Below, piece by piece: positions 16,358 through 24,475 of a stretch of 64,000 nt of DNA. Position numbers and translations under genes: made by a program. How positions within the stretch are numbered: the first letter of the stretch is position 1; each line of letters begins with the position of its first letter. Source of the stretch: Chitinophagales bacterium (GTDB lineage: Bacteria; Bacteroidota; Bacteroidia; Chitinophagales; Saprospiraceae); the NCBI GenBank assembly GCA_013299105.1, contig JAAFJY010000005.1:87928-151927 (forward strand), read 5' to 3'. Under the pieces are notes generated by a model. The model ran no database searches, was not told the origin of the DNA, and saw nothing but the letters and a program-made list of their open reading frames with translations.

Positions 16358-17677
16358 CTAAACCAAAGGCTCCCAGCCCTTTTCATACGTCCGGCCCCAC
16401 AGCTTCATGGCCTCCTTGTCGTTCAGGATGCGGCCATTGCTGGGGTCGATGTTCAAAGCGCGGCCTGTGCGGTAAGCGATGTTGCCCAGTTGCGGCAAAA
16501 GGGTCGATTTGTGTCCTTCCAGAATGGGCGATTGTAGTTTTTCTTTGCCCCTGATGGATTCGCAGAAGTTGACCAGGTGCAGGGTATCTTGCTTTTCCAT
16601 CGGGCTCACCGGATTGGCTGGGTCAAAGGGGGTGGTGTCTTTGACTTCGGAGATCAGCTTGTTGCCCAAGTCATAGACCTTGAAACTATTGCCGCCTGGA
16701 TAGACCAGCGTACCTTGGTCGCCGTAAAAAATCACCCCACGTCCGCCACCTTCGGTTTCAAAGGAGTTGCAACTGCGGCCTTCCCAGGTGCAGCCTGTAT
16801 TGTTCGGAAATTTGAAAGAAATGGTCTGCGTATCTGGGGTTTCCCAATCGTCTTGAAAATGAAAGCGGCCACCGCTTGACACCACCTGGCTTGGATAATC
16901 CACGCCCAGCCCCCAACGCACCACATCCAGTTCGTGAGTGCCATTATTCAATGCCTCGCCCGTGCCCCAGTGCCAAAACCAGTGCCAATTGTAGTGCACG
17001 AGGTTGTCTTGGTAGTTGCGGCGGGGAGCGGGGCCTTGCCACAGGTCAAAATTGAGGTGGGCTGGTGGATTAACTACATTGCCCTTGCCAATCGACTTTC
17101 GCGCATTCACATACCAAGCGCGGGCAAAATAAGCCCGACCAATCACCCCCTTGTGCAGTTGTTTGATCATTTCCTGCACATTGGTATAGTTGCGGCGCTG
17201 GTTGCCCATTTGAATCAGGCCCTTGTGTTTGTTGCTGGCGGCGACCAGCAATTCGCCCTCGCGGGGGTTGTGGCTGCATGGTTTTTCGACATACACATGC
17301 TTGCCTGCTTGCAAGCCCATGATCGCTGCTGGGGCGTGCCAATGGTCCGGGGCGGCGATGACCAGGGCATCCAGGTCCTTCAGTTCCAACATTTTGCGAA
17401 TGTCGCTGAATCCTTGTGGACTGGTCCCCGTTTGCTTGGTTAGCTCGTCCGTGCATTTGGCCAAGACCTGCGCATCGGGGTCGCAGAGGTAAGCGACTTT
17501 TACATTGGACAAGGTGGCAAATTTTTTAGCCAAAAAGTCGCCCCGGCTTTTGACGCCCATCACCCCGATTTTGATGGTTTCGTTGGGCGAGCCCGTGTAA
17601 GCAGCCAAAGGTGAAGCGAGCATTAATCCGGCTCCGCTGAGTGCGGTGTTTTTGAGAAAATCCCTGCGATTTGACAT
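16358..17677 (-). CDS. Gfo/Idh/MocA family oxidoreductase, Tat-exported
   Basis: A 439-residue NAD(P)-dependent oxidoreductase of the Gfo/Idh/MocA family. The start MSNRRDFLKNTALSGAGL is a twin-arginine signal, so the folded enzyme probably acts in the periplasm. A Rossmann start follows (IKIGVMGVKSRGDF), then VYVEKPCSHNPREG with the conserved EKP lysine, and HWHWFWHWGTGEALNNGTHEL, a histidine-rich pattern of this Bacteroidota/Planctomycetes subgroup. The substrate is unknown; sugars or sugar derivatives are typical for the family, and its neighbours (GH106, rhaM, permease) support a glycan-related role. It is probably separate from GH106, with repeat C in the 230-bp gap. Confidence 0.87.
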   Translation of the reverse strand: MSNRRDFLKNTALSGAGLMLASPLAAYTGSPNETIKIGVMGVKSRGDFLAKKFATLSNVKVAYLCDPDAQVLAKCTDELTKQTGTSPQGFSDIRKMLELKDLDALVIAAPDHWHAPAAIMGLQAGKHVYVEKPCSHNPREGELLVAASNKHKGLIQMGNQRRNYTNVQEMIKQLHKGVIGRAYFARAWYVNARKSIGKGNVVNPPAHLNFDLWQGPAPRRNYQDNLVHYNWHWFWHWGTGEALNNGTHELDVVRWGLGVDYPSQVVSSGGRFHFQDDWETPDTQTISFKFPNNTGCTWEGRSCNSFETEGGGRGVIFYGDQGTLVYPGGNSFKVYDLGNKLISEVKDTTPFDPANPVSPMEKQDTLHLVNFCESIRGKEKLQSPILEGHKSTLLPQLGNIAYRTGRALNIDPSNGRILNDKEAMKLWGRTYEKGWEPLV

Positions 17678-17757
17678 GAAAATTGGTGTTTTTGAGTGAT
17701 CTGAAAGATAAACTTACAAAAAATCGCAGATTGATCATCGAAGCTACACAAAAACAA

Positions 17758-17795
17758 TTGCCCGTTGCCGATCATCGGATCAGGACAGCGGGCAA
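17758..17795 (-). terminator. Hairpin terminator of the DUF2892 gene
   Basis: TTGCCCG (17758-17764) pairs with CGGGCAA (17789-17795), with an inner CCGAT/ATCGG stem. On the minus strand the hairpin is followed by TTGTTTTTGTG. It lies about 30 bp past the stop of the minus-strand gene ending at 17824. Confidence 0.65.
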
Positions 17796-17823
17796 GTTTG
17801 TGACTTTGTTTAAACGTTGATCC

Positions 17824-18036
17824 TTATTTCCCAGGCTTTACCGAGCAGGTGCTGATCCCAAATGGTGCATAGAGCGGGCAAAAACTCACCACACTGGTCA
17901 GCACGAATATACCAGCCAATGCCATGAACACAATGCCCAAGGTGCCAGGAATAATACCAGTGAAATAAAGAATGGCTACAACGGCAGCGATGATGACCCT
18001 GATCGTGCGGTCTGCGGTTCCCATATTTGCTTTCAT
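17824..18036 (-). CDS. DUF2892-type small inner-membrane protein
   Basis: A 70-residue protein with two transmembrane segments. MKANMGTADRTIRVIIAAVV, followed by GTLGIVFMALAGIFVLTSVV and SFCPLYAPFGIST, matches the DUF2892 family. Its members occur alone or fused to rhodanese domains (YgaP). The conserved pattern NMGxxDRxIR at the start supports the ATG at 18036 over in-frame codons further upstream. The two cysteines (FCPLY and ISTCS) are typical. The gene lies just downstream of a Crp/Fnr regulator on the same strand, but with its own promoter-like box and a palindrome upstream, so it is probably a direct target of that regulator. Confidence 0.82.
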   Translation of the reverse strand: MKANMGTADRTIRVIIAAVVAILYFTGIIPGTLGIVFMALAGIFVLTSVVSFCPLYAPFGISTCSVKPGK

Positions 18037-18064
18037 AACTAGCAGTTTTAAAATTGTTATGGTG

Positions 18065-18072
18065 CAAAAGTA
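18065..18072 (-). promoter_or_regulatory. Bacteroidota -7 box for the DUF2892 gene
   Basis: TACTTTTG on the minus strand matches TAnnTTTG exactly. It places transcription start near 18060, about 24 nt before the ATG at 18036. No TTTG -33 element is present; its place is taken by the palindrome at 18095-18108. Confidence 0.55.
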
Positions 18073-18094
18073 GGCTTGCCTAAATTGCTGCGCA

Positions 18095-18108
18095 GTGACC
18101 GCAGTCAC
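18095..18108. promoter_or_regulatory. Probable Crp/Fnr-family operator (GTGAC-N4-GTCAC)
   Basis: GTGACCGCAGTCAC is a perfect inverted repeat with TGA-N6-TCA spacing, the spacing seen in Crp/Fnr-class sites. Its centre (18101.5) is about 41 bp upstream of the transcription start predicted from the -7 box at 18065-18072, which is the class II activator position. It sits just past the stop codon of the Crp/Fnr gene itself. Confidence 0.55.
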
Positions 18109-18110
18109 CG

Positions 18111-18731
18111 TTATTCCATAATTTTTATCCCTTTTTTCTCTTGTTGAATTTTCCCCTCTATTTCCAGCTTTTTCAACATGCGAGTCACGACCTCCCGGGC
18201 AGTGCCCAGTTCGCTGGCAATTTGGCCATGACTCAGTTTGATCGTGGCGTTTTTGGTCATGTCAGCTTTCTTTTTCAGGTGCTCGTAAATTCTTTTGTCC
18301 ATTTTATCCAGCAACAAATGCCCGATGGTGTCCAATAATTCAGCGTAGCGCAAGTTGTATTGGTTGTAAATCAGCTCGTTAAAAGTTGGATAAATCCTCA
18401 GTAGGTTTGTGAGGTGCTGTACCGGAATCAGTAGCAATTGAGCATCCTCTTCGATGGTGGCAAAAACCTTGCTGGGTGTATGTTTCAGCGCAGCATAAAA
18501 GGACATGATGCAGCTCTGGGCAGGTTCAATATAGTATAGCAACAGTTCTTTTTCTTCAAACCTGGAATAGACCTTGACCAGGCCGCTCAAAACAATAGGC
18601 AAAACATGGACGTACTGCTTTTCCCTTAAAATTTCTGTTCCCTTTAAATAGCTTTTGACTGCTGAGCAGTTGATGATTTCTTCTAACAATTGTGGCTGTA
18701 AAAAGGCAAGTTTTTTTCTGACCAACTCCAT
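18111..18731 (-). CDS. Crp/Fnr family transcriptional regulator
   Basis: A 206-residue regulator with an N-terminal cyclic-nucleotide-binding-like beta-roll (about residues 20-120: YLKGTEILREKQYVHVLPIV, then LSGLVKVYSRFEEKELLLYY) and a C-terminal winged helix. The recognition region reads LSHGQIASELGTAREVVTRM at about residues 165-185, the classic HTH_Crp pattern. The N-terminal part has no cysteine cluster like that of Fnr, so an iron-sulfur oxygen sensor is not supported. The phrase PAQSCIMSFYAALKHTPSK is common in Bacteroidota members. The downstream DUF2892 gene with a TGA-N6-TCA palindrome is the obvious candidate target. Confidence 0.9.
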   Translation of the reverse strand: MELVRKKLAFLQPQLLEEIINCSAVKSYLKGTEILREKQYVHVLPIVLSGLVKVYSRFEEKELLLYYIEPAQSCIMSFYAALKHTPSKVFATIEEDAQLLLIPVQHLTNLLRIYPTFNELIYNQYNLRYAELLDTIGHLLLDKMDKRIYEHLKKKADMTKNATIKLSHGQIASELGTAREVVTRMLKKLEIEGKIQQEKKGIKIME

Positions 18732-19207
18732 TGATGACGTTTGAATTCAACTAAAAATAGCTGACAAGATAGAAATTGGCAAATAAGTAGAAAGGGTTCT
18801 GACACATTTGCGTCAGAACCCTTTCAAATTTCATGAGATTATAGGCCCCAATAAAAAAAAGTTGTAGCTTGTCGAGCCTTGGGGTAGCCCTGTTGTGTGG
18901 GATTAACAATTTGTCAATGGTCGGTCGTCGTGTTGGTCGTCTTCAAAGAACCAGGCTCCCTTGCCTGTATTCGTTGTTGGAATTATAATTTGCTAGCGTG
19001 AGCCGTTTTGTGAGGTTCAGAAAAGGCACTTTTGATTGTGTCCCTGTTCATCTCCTTTCACAGTACAAATATGCAATGGTATTTTGGGCTTGATAAGTAC
19101 AAATTCTATTATTACTTTTGTGATGCCGAAGACGTTTTTTAGTTCAAAAAACTGAAAATCAAATCTTTATCATTTTCAAAAACCCTCAAAACTATATTTT
19201 ATAAAAA
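18732..19207. other. Gene-free divergent region with a strong hairpin
   Basis: About 476 bp between the divergent regulator and a plus-strand gene, with no protein-like ORF. A 14-bp perfect hairpin at 18790-18825 (GAAAGGGTTCTGAC with its complement, 8-nt loop) resembles a terminator, though no gene ends there. The stretch 18840-19060 is richer in G and C than its flanks and has a GCCCCAA/TTGGGG pairing, so an unannotated small RNA is possible but not shown. Confidence 0.45.
19113..19120 (+). promoter_or_regulatory. Bacteroidota-type promoter for the 19208 gene
   Basis: TACTTTTG matches the TAnnTTTG -7 box, with TTG at 19090-19092 about 20 nt upstream as a -33 element. Transcription would start near 19125, giving a leader of about 80 nt before the ATG at 19208. 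Confidence 0.5.
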
Positions 19208-20668
19208 ATGCAGGACAGTAAATTGGTCAAAAATATTTCTGATTTGCCCCAAAAAGACCGCGAACGCTTCCGCCAATTCGTGATTTCGCCCTTTTTTAAC
19301 CAGCATAAGCCCACCCTGGAGTTGCTGGACCACTTGCTGAAAACCATCGACAAAGCCAAACCAGATTTCAATCGGGAGTCGATTTTTAAAAAAATCTACC
19401 CCAAGGAGAATGCGTACGACGAGCAGAAGCTCCACAACGTAATGTCGAACCTCAAAAAACTATACCACCGTTTTTTGGCCATCGACCAGTTTGAAAAAGA
19501 GCCCCTACTGGAAGAACTTTACACCCTGGCCTCGGCATCCGACCGCAACCAGTTTGAGTTGATGATCAACCGGGCCAAGTTGCTGGACCGCCAGTTTGAT
19601 GAGTTGCCAGCCCGCGAAGACAATTACAACTTCCTGCAATACCACAAACACCGCTTGCTGGGTTACTACGAAGCCAACTATGTAGACCGCACCAATACCG
19701 ATCCCCTGCAAAAAATGTTGGACTATCTCGACAAATTTTACCTGATCGAAAAACTGCGCAATTGCTGCCACCTAACCGCCAACATGATGCTGATGAATAC
19801 CCAGTATGATTTTGGCTTGCTGGAAAGTGTATTGCCTGCGGTGGCCGAGCGCTCGCAAGAAGAACCCAGCAACAAAGAAGATTGGCCCATCGTGATGTAC
19901 CACCGGGTATTGCTGACCATGCGCTTTGAAGACGACTCCCAGCATTACCAAAACCTGACGGCCCTTTTTGGCGAAGCCTTTGCCCACCTCAACCCCCTCC
20001 AACAAAAGGACTTGTTCAGTTTTGCTTGCAATTATTGCATCCGCCGCAGCAATTTGGGCGACGTTACTTACAAAAAAGAGCTGTTTGAACTGTACAAAAA
20101 GGGTTTGAACCTTGGCCTGATGCTCGAAAATGGGATCATTTCCGAATTTACTTACAAAAACATTGCAACCCTAGGCTGCAATTTGCGCGAATTTGAATGG
20201 ACCGAGCAATTTTTGCAGCAATACCGCAGCAAACTCTTGCCCAACAAACGCGACAATGCTTACCACCTCAACCTGGCTACGGTATATTACAACAAGCGAC
20301 AATACCGGGAGGTGCTTTCCAGCCTCTTGCGGGTACAGTTCACAGATGTAGTCTATCACCTCAACTCGAACTTTTTGCTCCTCCGCTCTTATTACGCCCT
20401 AAAAGATACCGAAGCCCTGCTTTCCTTGATTGAGACCTTCCGCATTTATGTGATGCGCAGCCGCAAAATGACCGCCAGCCAGCGCCGGGCCTATACCAAC
20501 TTCTTGCGTTTTGCCAAAAAATTGGTTGAGCTGAGGCACAATGGCTTCACGATGTCTAGAGAAGTACTCAACAAAAAACTACAAGAGCTGCACACCAAAG
20601 TCCAGGAATCAGACAATGTGGTAAACCGGGAATGGTTGTTGGAAGAGAGCAAGGTGGAAGAGAATTGA
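19208..20668 (+). CDS. Large helical protein of unknown function
   Basis: A 486-residue soluble protein that I do not recognise by name. There is no signal peptide or membrane segment. Composition and spacing (many Leu, Tyr, Lys, Glu, and helix-turn-helix-like pairs such as LYKKGLNLGLMLENGIISEF and LNLATVYYNKRQYREVLSSL) suggest an all-alpha TPR-like solenoid. The N-terminal SDLPQKDRERFRQFVISPFF resembles the start of other conserved Bacteroidota hypotheticals. It has its own promoter-like box and is followed by tilS after 77 bp on the same strand, so the two may be co-transcribed. Function is unassigned. Confidence 0.8.
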   Translation: MQDSKLVKNISDLPQKDRERFRQFVISPFFNQHKPTLELLDHLLKTIDKAKPDFNRESIFKKIYPKENAYDEQKLHNVMSNLKKLYHRFLAIDQFEKEPLLEELYTLASASDRNQFELMINRAKLLDRQFDELPAREDNYNFLQYHKHRLLGYYEANYVDRTNTDPLQKMLDYLDKFYLIEKLRNCCHLTANMMLMNTQYDFGLLESVLPAVAERSQEEPSNKEDWPIVMYHRVLLTMRFEDDSQHYQNLTALFGEAFAHLNPLQQKDLFSFACNYCIRRSNLGDVTYKKELFELYKKGLNLGLMLENGIISEFTYKNIATLGCNLREFEWTEQFLQQYRSKLLPNKRDNAYHLNLATVYYNKRQYREVLSSLLRVQFTDVVYHLNSNFLLLRSYYALKDTEALLSLIETFRIYVMRSRKMTASQRRAYTNFLRFAKKLVELRHNGFTMSREVLNKKLQELHTKVQESDNVVNREWLLEESKVEEN

Positions 20669-20745
20669 AAAATCGGTGCTTTAGACTTTACAGTACTTTT
20701 TCCGTTCAAAAGCACCTCAAACTGGAGTTTAAACTCGCCTTATCA

Positions 20746-22074
20746 ATGATCGAACTCTTTTTCCATAACCTGCGCCGTTTGCTGGGCGAAGACCCGCAAA
20801 ACCAGCGGTTTTTGCTGGCCGTGAGCGGCGGACAAGACTCGGTGATCATGGCCGACTTGTTTTTTGTCAGTGGCATTCCTTTTGGCATGGCCCACTGCAA
20901 TTACCAGTTGCGGGGCGAGGATTCGGACTTGGACTTGGCATTTGTAAAAAAATTGGCGGCGCACTACGAGGTACCTTTTTACCAAAATACTTTTGACACC
21001 AAAAAACTGGCGGCGCAAAGAAAACAATCCATCCAGGTGGTCGCCCGGCAATTGCGCTACGACTGGCTGGAGGAGATTCGGGAAAAAGAGGGCTACCATT
21101 GTATATGTACCGCCCACCACCTCAACGACACGGTGGAAACAATCTTGTACAACCTGATCAAAGGTACGGGTTTGAAGGGCTTGACGGGGATTCCTGAAAA
21201 AAATGGCCATATCTTGCGGCCATTGTTGTTTGCGACCAAAGAAGACTTGGTGAAGTACTACCGCGAAGCCGAACTCAGCCACCGCGAAGACTACTCAAAC
21301 AGCGAAACCAGCTATGCCCGCAACCAGATCCGCCACAAGGTCATCCCGCCCCTGCGCGAGATCAACCCTTCGCTGGAGCATACGATGGGCCGCAACCTGG
21401 GCTATTGGCGCGAAATTCGCCAATGGTTTGAGGTCGAAGCCGAGAAACTACGCGGCGAATGGATGGAAGAAAGCCCCGGACGCATCAAAATCGACCTGGA
21501 ACACTTATGCGCCCAGCCAGCCAGCAGCAGTCTTTTACATTTTTGGCTGCAAGCCTATGGTTTTTTCCCAGAGCAACTGGAAAACATCCTCCAGGCTTAC
21601 CAAAACGGGGCCAAAAGCCGCATTTTCCTCAGTGCTACTCACCGGGCACTATTGTACCAACAACATTTGATCATTGAGGCGCAATTTACCGGGCGTGCAG
21701 AATTTTTCGTATTGGAACGCGAAGCTGGGAATTTGGAAAACCCTAAACTCAGTTGGACCCACGAGCCTCGGCCAGCGGCTTTCAGTACGGTGCCCCATTT
21801 GGCTTTTTTCAGCGCCAAAGACCTGGTTTTCCCTTTGAAACTGCGCCACTGGCAGGCTGGCGACCTGTTTTATCCCTTGGGCATGGGCGGCAAGGCCAAA
21901 AAGTTGCAAGACTTTTTCAGCGATGAAAAAATCGACCGCTTCGCCCGCGAACGCGCCTGGATCCTTTGCAATGGCGATGGGCAATTGATGTGGGTTCTGG
22001 GAAAACGGATTGACGAGCGATTCAAGGTTCGGGATGGGGAGGACTTGGTGTTGCGGGTGGAGCTTGGGGCTTGA
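20746..22074 (+). CDS. tilS: tRNA(Ile)-lysidine synthetase
   Basis: A 442-residue TilS, which uses ATP to attach lysine to C34 of the AUA-reading isoleucine tRNA in the cytoplasm and is normally essential. The PP-loop SGGQDS is at residues 27-32. Next come GMAHCNYQLRGEDSDLD and ICTAHHLNDTVETILYNLIK, both conserved, and GTGLKGLTGIP. The C-terminal domain has LRHWQAGDLFYPLGMGGKAK followed by KKLQDFFSDEKI, the TilS C-terminal signature. The ATG at 20746 gives the usual start (MIELFFHNL). Upstream in-frame residues overlap the previous gene and are not TilS-like. Confidence 0.95.
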   Translation: MIELFFHNLRRLLGEDPQNQRFLLAVSGGQDSVIMADLFFVSGIPFGMAHCNYQLRGEDSDLDLAFVKKLAAHYEVPFYQNTFDTKKLAAQRKQSIQVVARQLRYDWLEEIREKEGYHCICTAHHLNDTVETILYNLIKGTGLKGLTGIPEKNGHILRPLLFATKEDLVKYYREAELSHREDYSNSETSYARNQIRHKVIPPLREINPSLEHTMGRNLGYWREIRQWFEVEAEKLRGEWMEESPGRIKIDLEHLCAQPASSSLLHFWLQAYGFFPEQLENILQAYQNGAKSRIFLSATHRALLYQQHLIIEAQFTGRAEFFVLEREAGNLENPKLSWTHEPRPAAFSTVPHLAFFSAKDLVFPLKLRHWQAGDLFYPLGMGGKAKKLQDFFSDEKIDRFARERAWILCNGDGQLMWVLGKRIDERFKVRDGEDLVLRVELGA

Positions 22075-22125
22075 GGCTTTGTGCTGCTTTTTTTGGACTA
22101 GAAAAATATAGATTTCTTGGGCCAA

Positions 22126-23658
22126 TCAGCCCCCAATCTCCTCCCAAATGATCTTTTCTACTTCTTTTTTCTTTTTGCTAAAATTGATACCAATGGCGTG
22201 GCAAGGTTTTCCTTTGTTCAAAAAAGGAGCCAGATAGCCTTTGTCATGAATTTGCGCCAGGGCCTCTTCGGCGCTTTTGTCAAGCTTGAATTCCAGGCAG
22301 AAAACACCTTCCTCTACTTGGATGATTGCGTCCGCTCGCCCGTCTTTGGTCTGCACTTCACTGTTGATATAAACGCCCATTAGACTAAAGAGCAAATGCA
22401 CAATCGCGTGGTAAAACTGCTCATTTTCTTTTTGCCAAAGCGGATTGGGGATGTGCTCAAAGGCTTTGTTGATATTCTCTTTTAGCGTCTGGGCGCTTTT
22501 GTTCTTCAGGGCTTTGATCAAATTAGACATAATGACCTTAGCCGGATAAATCTGTGATCCAATATACGTATCCGCCAACTTGTTCAGGTATGCCCCCTTC
22601 ACTTCGTGATTTGGAAACGACAAAGTGAAATTGTCCATCACATCATCGTAATCCTTGATGGTCAAATATCCTGTTTGAAAAAGCAAAGGAACCAGGTTGA
22701 TGTTTTCAAAATCAAAGGATTGTAGGCTAAGGCTGTCAGCAGTGATGTCTTCAAAGCGATAAAAGTGCTCCTTTTTACTGATCTCCATCAAAAAAGTGGG
22801 CGTGCCAGTGGTGTACCAGTAATTGAAAAAATCGCCATTGCTTGAAAAGAAGTTGAGCATCGAAAAAGGATTGTACAACGTATCACCCTTGATGTGCCAG
22901 CGGTAACCATTGTACCAGTGTCGGATTTTTTCGCGATCAAAAGTTTCCAGTTCTTGAGGAAAATAGGCTTCCAGTTCAACTTGACTGATCCCACATATCT
23001 CGTTGAAATCTTGCCTCATACTCAGGTCGTACAAGTTGTTCAAATCAGAAAAAATGCTGACTTGGCTGAACTTGCTGACACCAGTAATAAAAACCAATTT
23101 AAGGTAAGGATCTGCATCCTTCAAAATGCTGTAAAAGCTCTTGAGGATGCCTCGGTTTTCGCGGGCCTTGGGGAGTTGGTCTTGGTCGAGGTAGTCGATG
23201 ATCGGCTTGTCATATTCATCGATTAAAATGACGACTTGCTTTTGAAAACGCTGATAAAGTGCTCGAATGAGTTCGTCGAATCTCAAGGAGGTAGAGGGCG
23301 TAGTTAAAACAATGCCATATTCAGCAGCATTGTTTTCCATTTGTAGCGCAATGGCTTTTTCCAGCCCTATTTCCCGATAACCACTGTTGGCAAAACTGAT
23401 TTTGATCACCGGATATTCCTCAAAAGCCCACTTATCTGCAATGTACAAACCCTCAAAGAGCGCTTTTTCGCCTTTGAAAAGATAATGTAAGACACTAACA
23501 AACAAAGATTTGCCAAAACGACGCGGGCGAGAAAGAAAATAATACCCACCTTTTTCAAGCAGTTGATGCACATACCGCGTTTTGTCCACATAGACAAAAT
23601 CGTTAGTGATGATTTTTTTAAAATCTTGATGCCCAACCGGGTATTTTTGAATATCCAT
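22126..23658 (-). CDS. AAA-ATPase-like protein with PD-(D/E)XK nuclease domain
   Basis: A 510-residue protein with an N-terminal AAA-ATPase-like domain (PF09820 type) and a C-terminal PD-(D/E)XK nuclease-like domain (PF08011 type). The start MDIQKYPVGHQDFKKI and VDKTRYVHQLLE are typical. SRPRRFGKSL at residues 43-52 is the variant P-loop of this family, and VVILIDEYDKPIIDYL is the Walker B region. GRADAIIQV followed by FCLEFKLD supplies the D...ExK nuclease motif near residue 460. These proteins are numerous in Bacteroidota and gut bacteria, and their role is unknown. A perfect -7 box ends only about 5 bp from the start codon. Confidence 0.88.
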   Translation of the reverse strand: MDIQKYPVGHQDFKKIITNDFVYVDKTRYVHQLLEKGGYYFLSRPRRFGKSLFVSVLHYLFKGEKALFEGLYIADKWAFEEYPVIKISFANSGYREIGLEKAIALQMENNAAEYGIVLTTPSTSLRFDELIRALYQRFQKQVVILIDEYDKPIIDYLDQDQLPKARENRGILKSFYSILKDADPYLKLVFITGVSKFSQVSIFSDLNNLYDLSMRQDFNEICGISQVELEAYFPQELETFDREKIRHWYNGYRWHIKGDTLYNPFSMLNFFSSNGDFFNYWYTTGTPTFLMEISKKEHFYRFEDITADSLSLQSFDFENINLVPLLFQTGYLTIKDYDDVMDNFTLSFPNHEVKGAYLNKLADTYIGSQIYPAKVIMSNLIKALKNKSAQTLKENINKAFEHIPNPLWQKENEQFYHAIVHLLFSLMGVYINSEVQTKDGRADAIIQVEEGVFCLEFKLDKSAEEALAQIHDKGYLAPFLNKGKPCHAIGINFSKKKKEVEKIIWEEIGG

Positions 23659-23662
23659 AGTT

Positions 23663-23670
23663 CAAAGATA
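23663..23670 (-). promoter_or_regulatory. -7 box immediately upstream of the AAA-like/nuclease gene
   Basis: TATCTTTG on the minus strand is a perfect TAnnTTTG match ending 5 bp before the ATG at 23658. If used, transcription would begin at or next to the start codon, which implies a leaderless mRNA. Confidence 0.45.
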
Positions 23671-23711
23671 GCGAAAATTAGGCTTCGCAGGTCTGGGCTG
23701 GCGAAAATCCC

Positions 23712-24212
23712 TCACTCCACCTCCCCTTTGATGCGCAGCACCACCGGATTTTTGGAAAAATTGGTAAAAACCGAGATCTGTTTGCTGAAAACACCCGCTA
23801 CTTCGGCATTAAAAACCGTTTTGATTTCCGTGCTTTTGCCTGGCAGAATGGGCTTCTTGGAGTATTCGGGGATAGTACAACCGCAGGAAGTTTGAATATC
23901 TGCAATGACCAAAGGTGAGCGGGTCTTGTTTTTGACCTTGAACTTGGCCGTAGCGGGCTTGCCCTGTCGGATTTTGCCAAAATCGTGCTCGGTTTCGTTC
24001 CAAATCAGGGCACTGGGCTTGGGGGCTTTGGCCTTGTCTTTTTTATCGGCTTTTTTGTCGGCTTTGACCGCTTTAGCCTGTTGTTGCTTTGCCGGGTCTT
24101 TTTTGCTTTGCTCTTTTTTGGGTGCTTTGGGGGTATCTGGGACCTTGTTCTGTGCGGTACAAATCCCCAAAGCAGTGGTGATGAGCAGCAGTGTCAGTAA
24201 AATATGTTTCAT
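23712..24212 (-). CDS. DUF1573 secreted protein
   Basis: A 166-residue secreted protein. A signal peptide (about residues 1-20, ending GICTAQ) is followed by a Lys/Ala/Pro-rich low-complexity linker to about residue 68, and then a DUF1573 immunoglobulin-like domain. The domain has the family core NETEHDFGKIRQGKPATAKF, KNKTRSPLVI, QTSCGCTIPEYSKKPILPG and FTNFSKNPVVLRIKGEV. DUF1573 domains are very common in Bacteroidota; their role is unknown, and the CGC motif is conserved. The lysine-rich linker could bind the cell envelope, though that is speculation. It is divergent from the histidine kinase gene, with hairpin element A3 between them. Confidence 0.87.
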   Translation of the reverse strand: MKHILLTLLLITTALGICTAQNKVPDTPKAPKKEQSKKDPAKQQQAKAVKADKKADKKDKAKAPKPSALIWNETEHDFGKIRQGKPATAKFKVKNKTRSPLVIADIQTSCGCTIPEYSKKPILPGKSTEIKTVFNAEVAGVFSKQISVFTNFSKNPVVLRIKGEVE

Positions 24213-24228
24213 GGTACCATTGGTGTTT

Positions 24229-24353
24229 GAGCTAAAATAAGGTGGACATATTTGCCTTTAAGGTTTAGCAAAAAAAGAACACAACTTCCTTTCATCCAGT
24301 TGCTTTTCTTTTTTCACTAAACCCAAATCCGTCCACCTTATTTTTTTACGCTC
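24229..24353 (-). repeat. 125-bp hairpin element A, copy 3 (inverted)
   Basis: Reverse complement of the copies at 10763 and 11686, exactly the same length, with a perfect ATAAGGTGGAC/GTCCACCTTAT outer arm. It lies 16 bp from the start of the DUF1573 gene in the divergent region before the histidine kinase. No target-site duplication is obvious at its ends. Confidence 0.85.
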
Positions 24354-24475
24354 CCTTGGTTAAAAACGTAGCATTTGCTCCAAAAATAATGGCTTTCTAC
24401 TTGAAATGTTGCGACCAAAAGCGAATTAATGTTAACGGCCTGTTAATCAGTAATGATGCATGACCCCAATCCCCT

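Noticed and set aside
22126..23658. Anti-phage defence system
   Set aside because: The AAA-like/PD-(D/E)XK protein is a very common solitary Bacteroidota family. No neighbouring defence genes (methylase, helicase, toxin) support a defence role.
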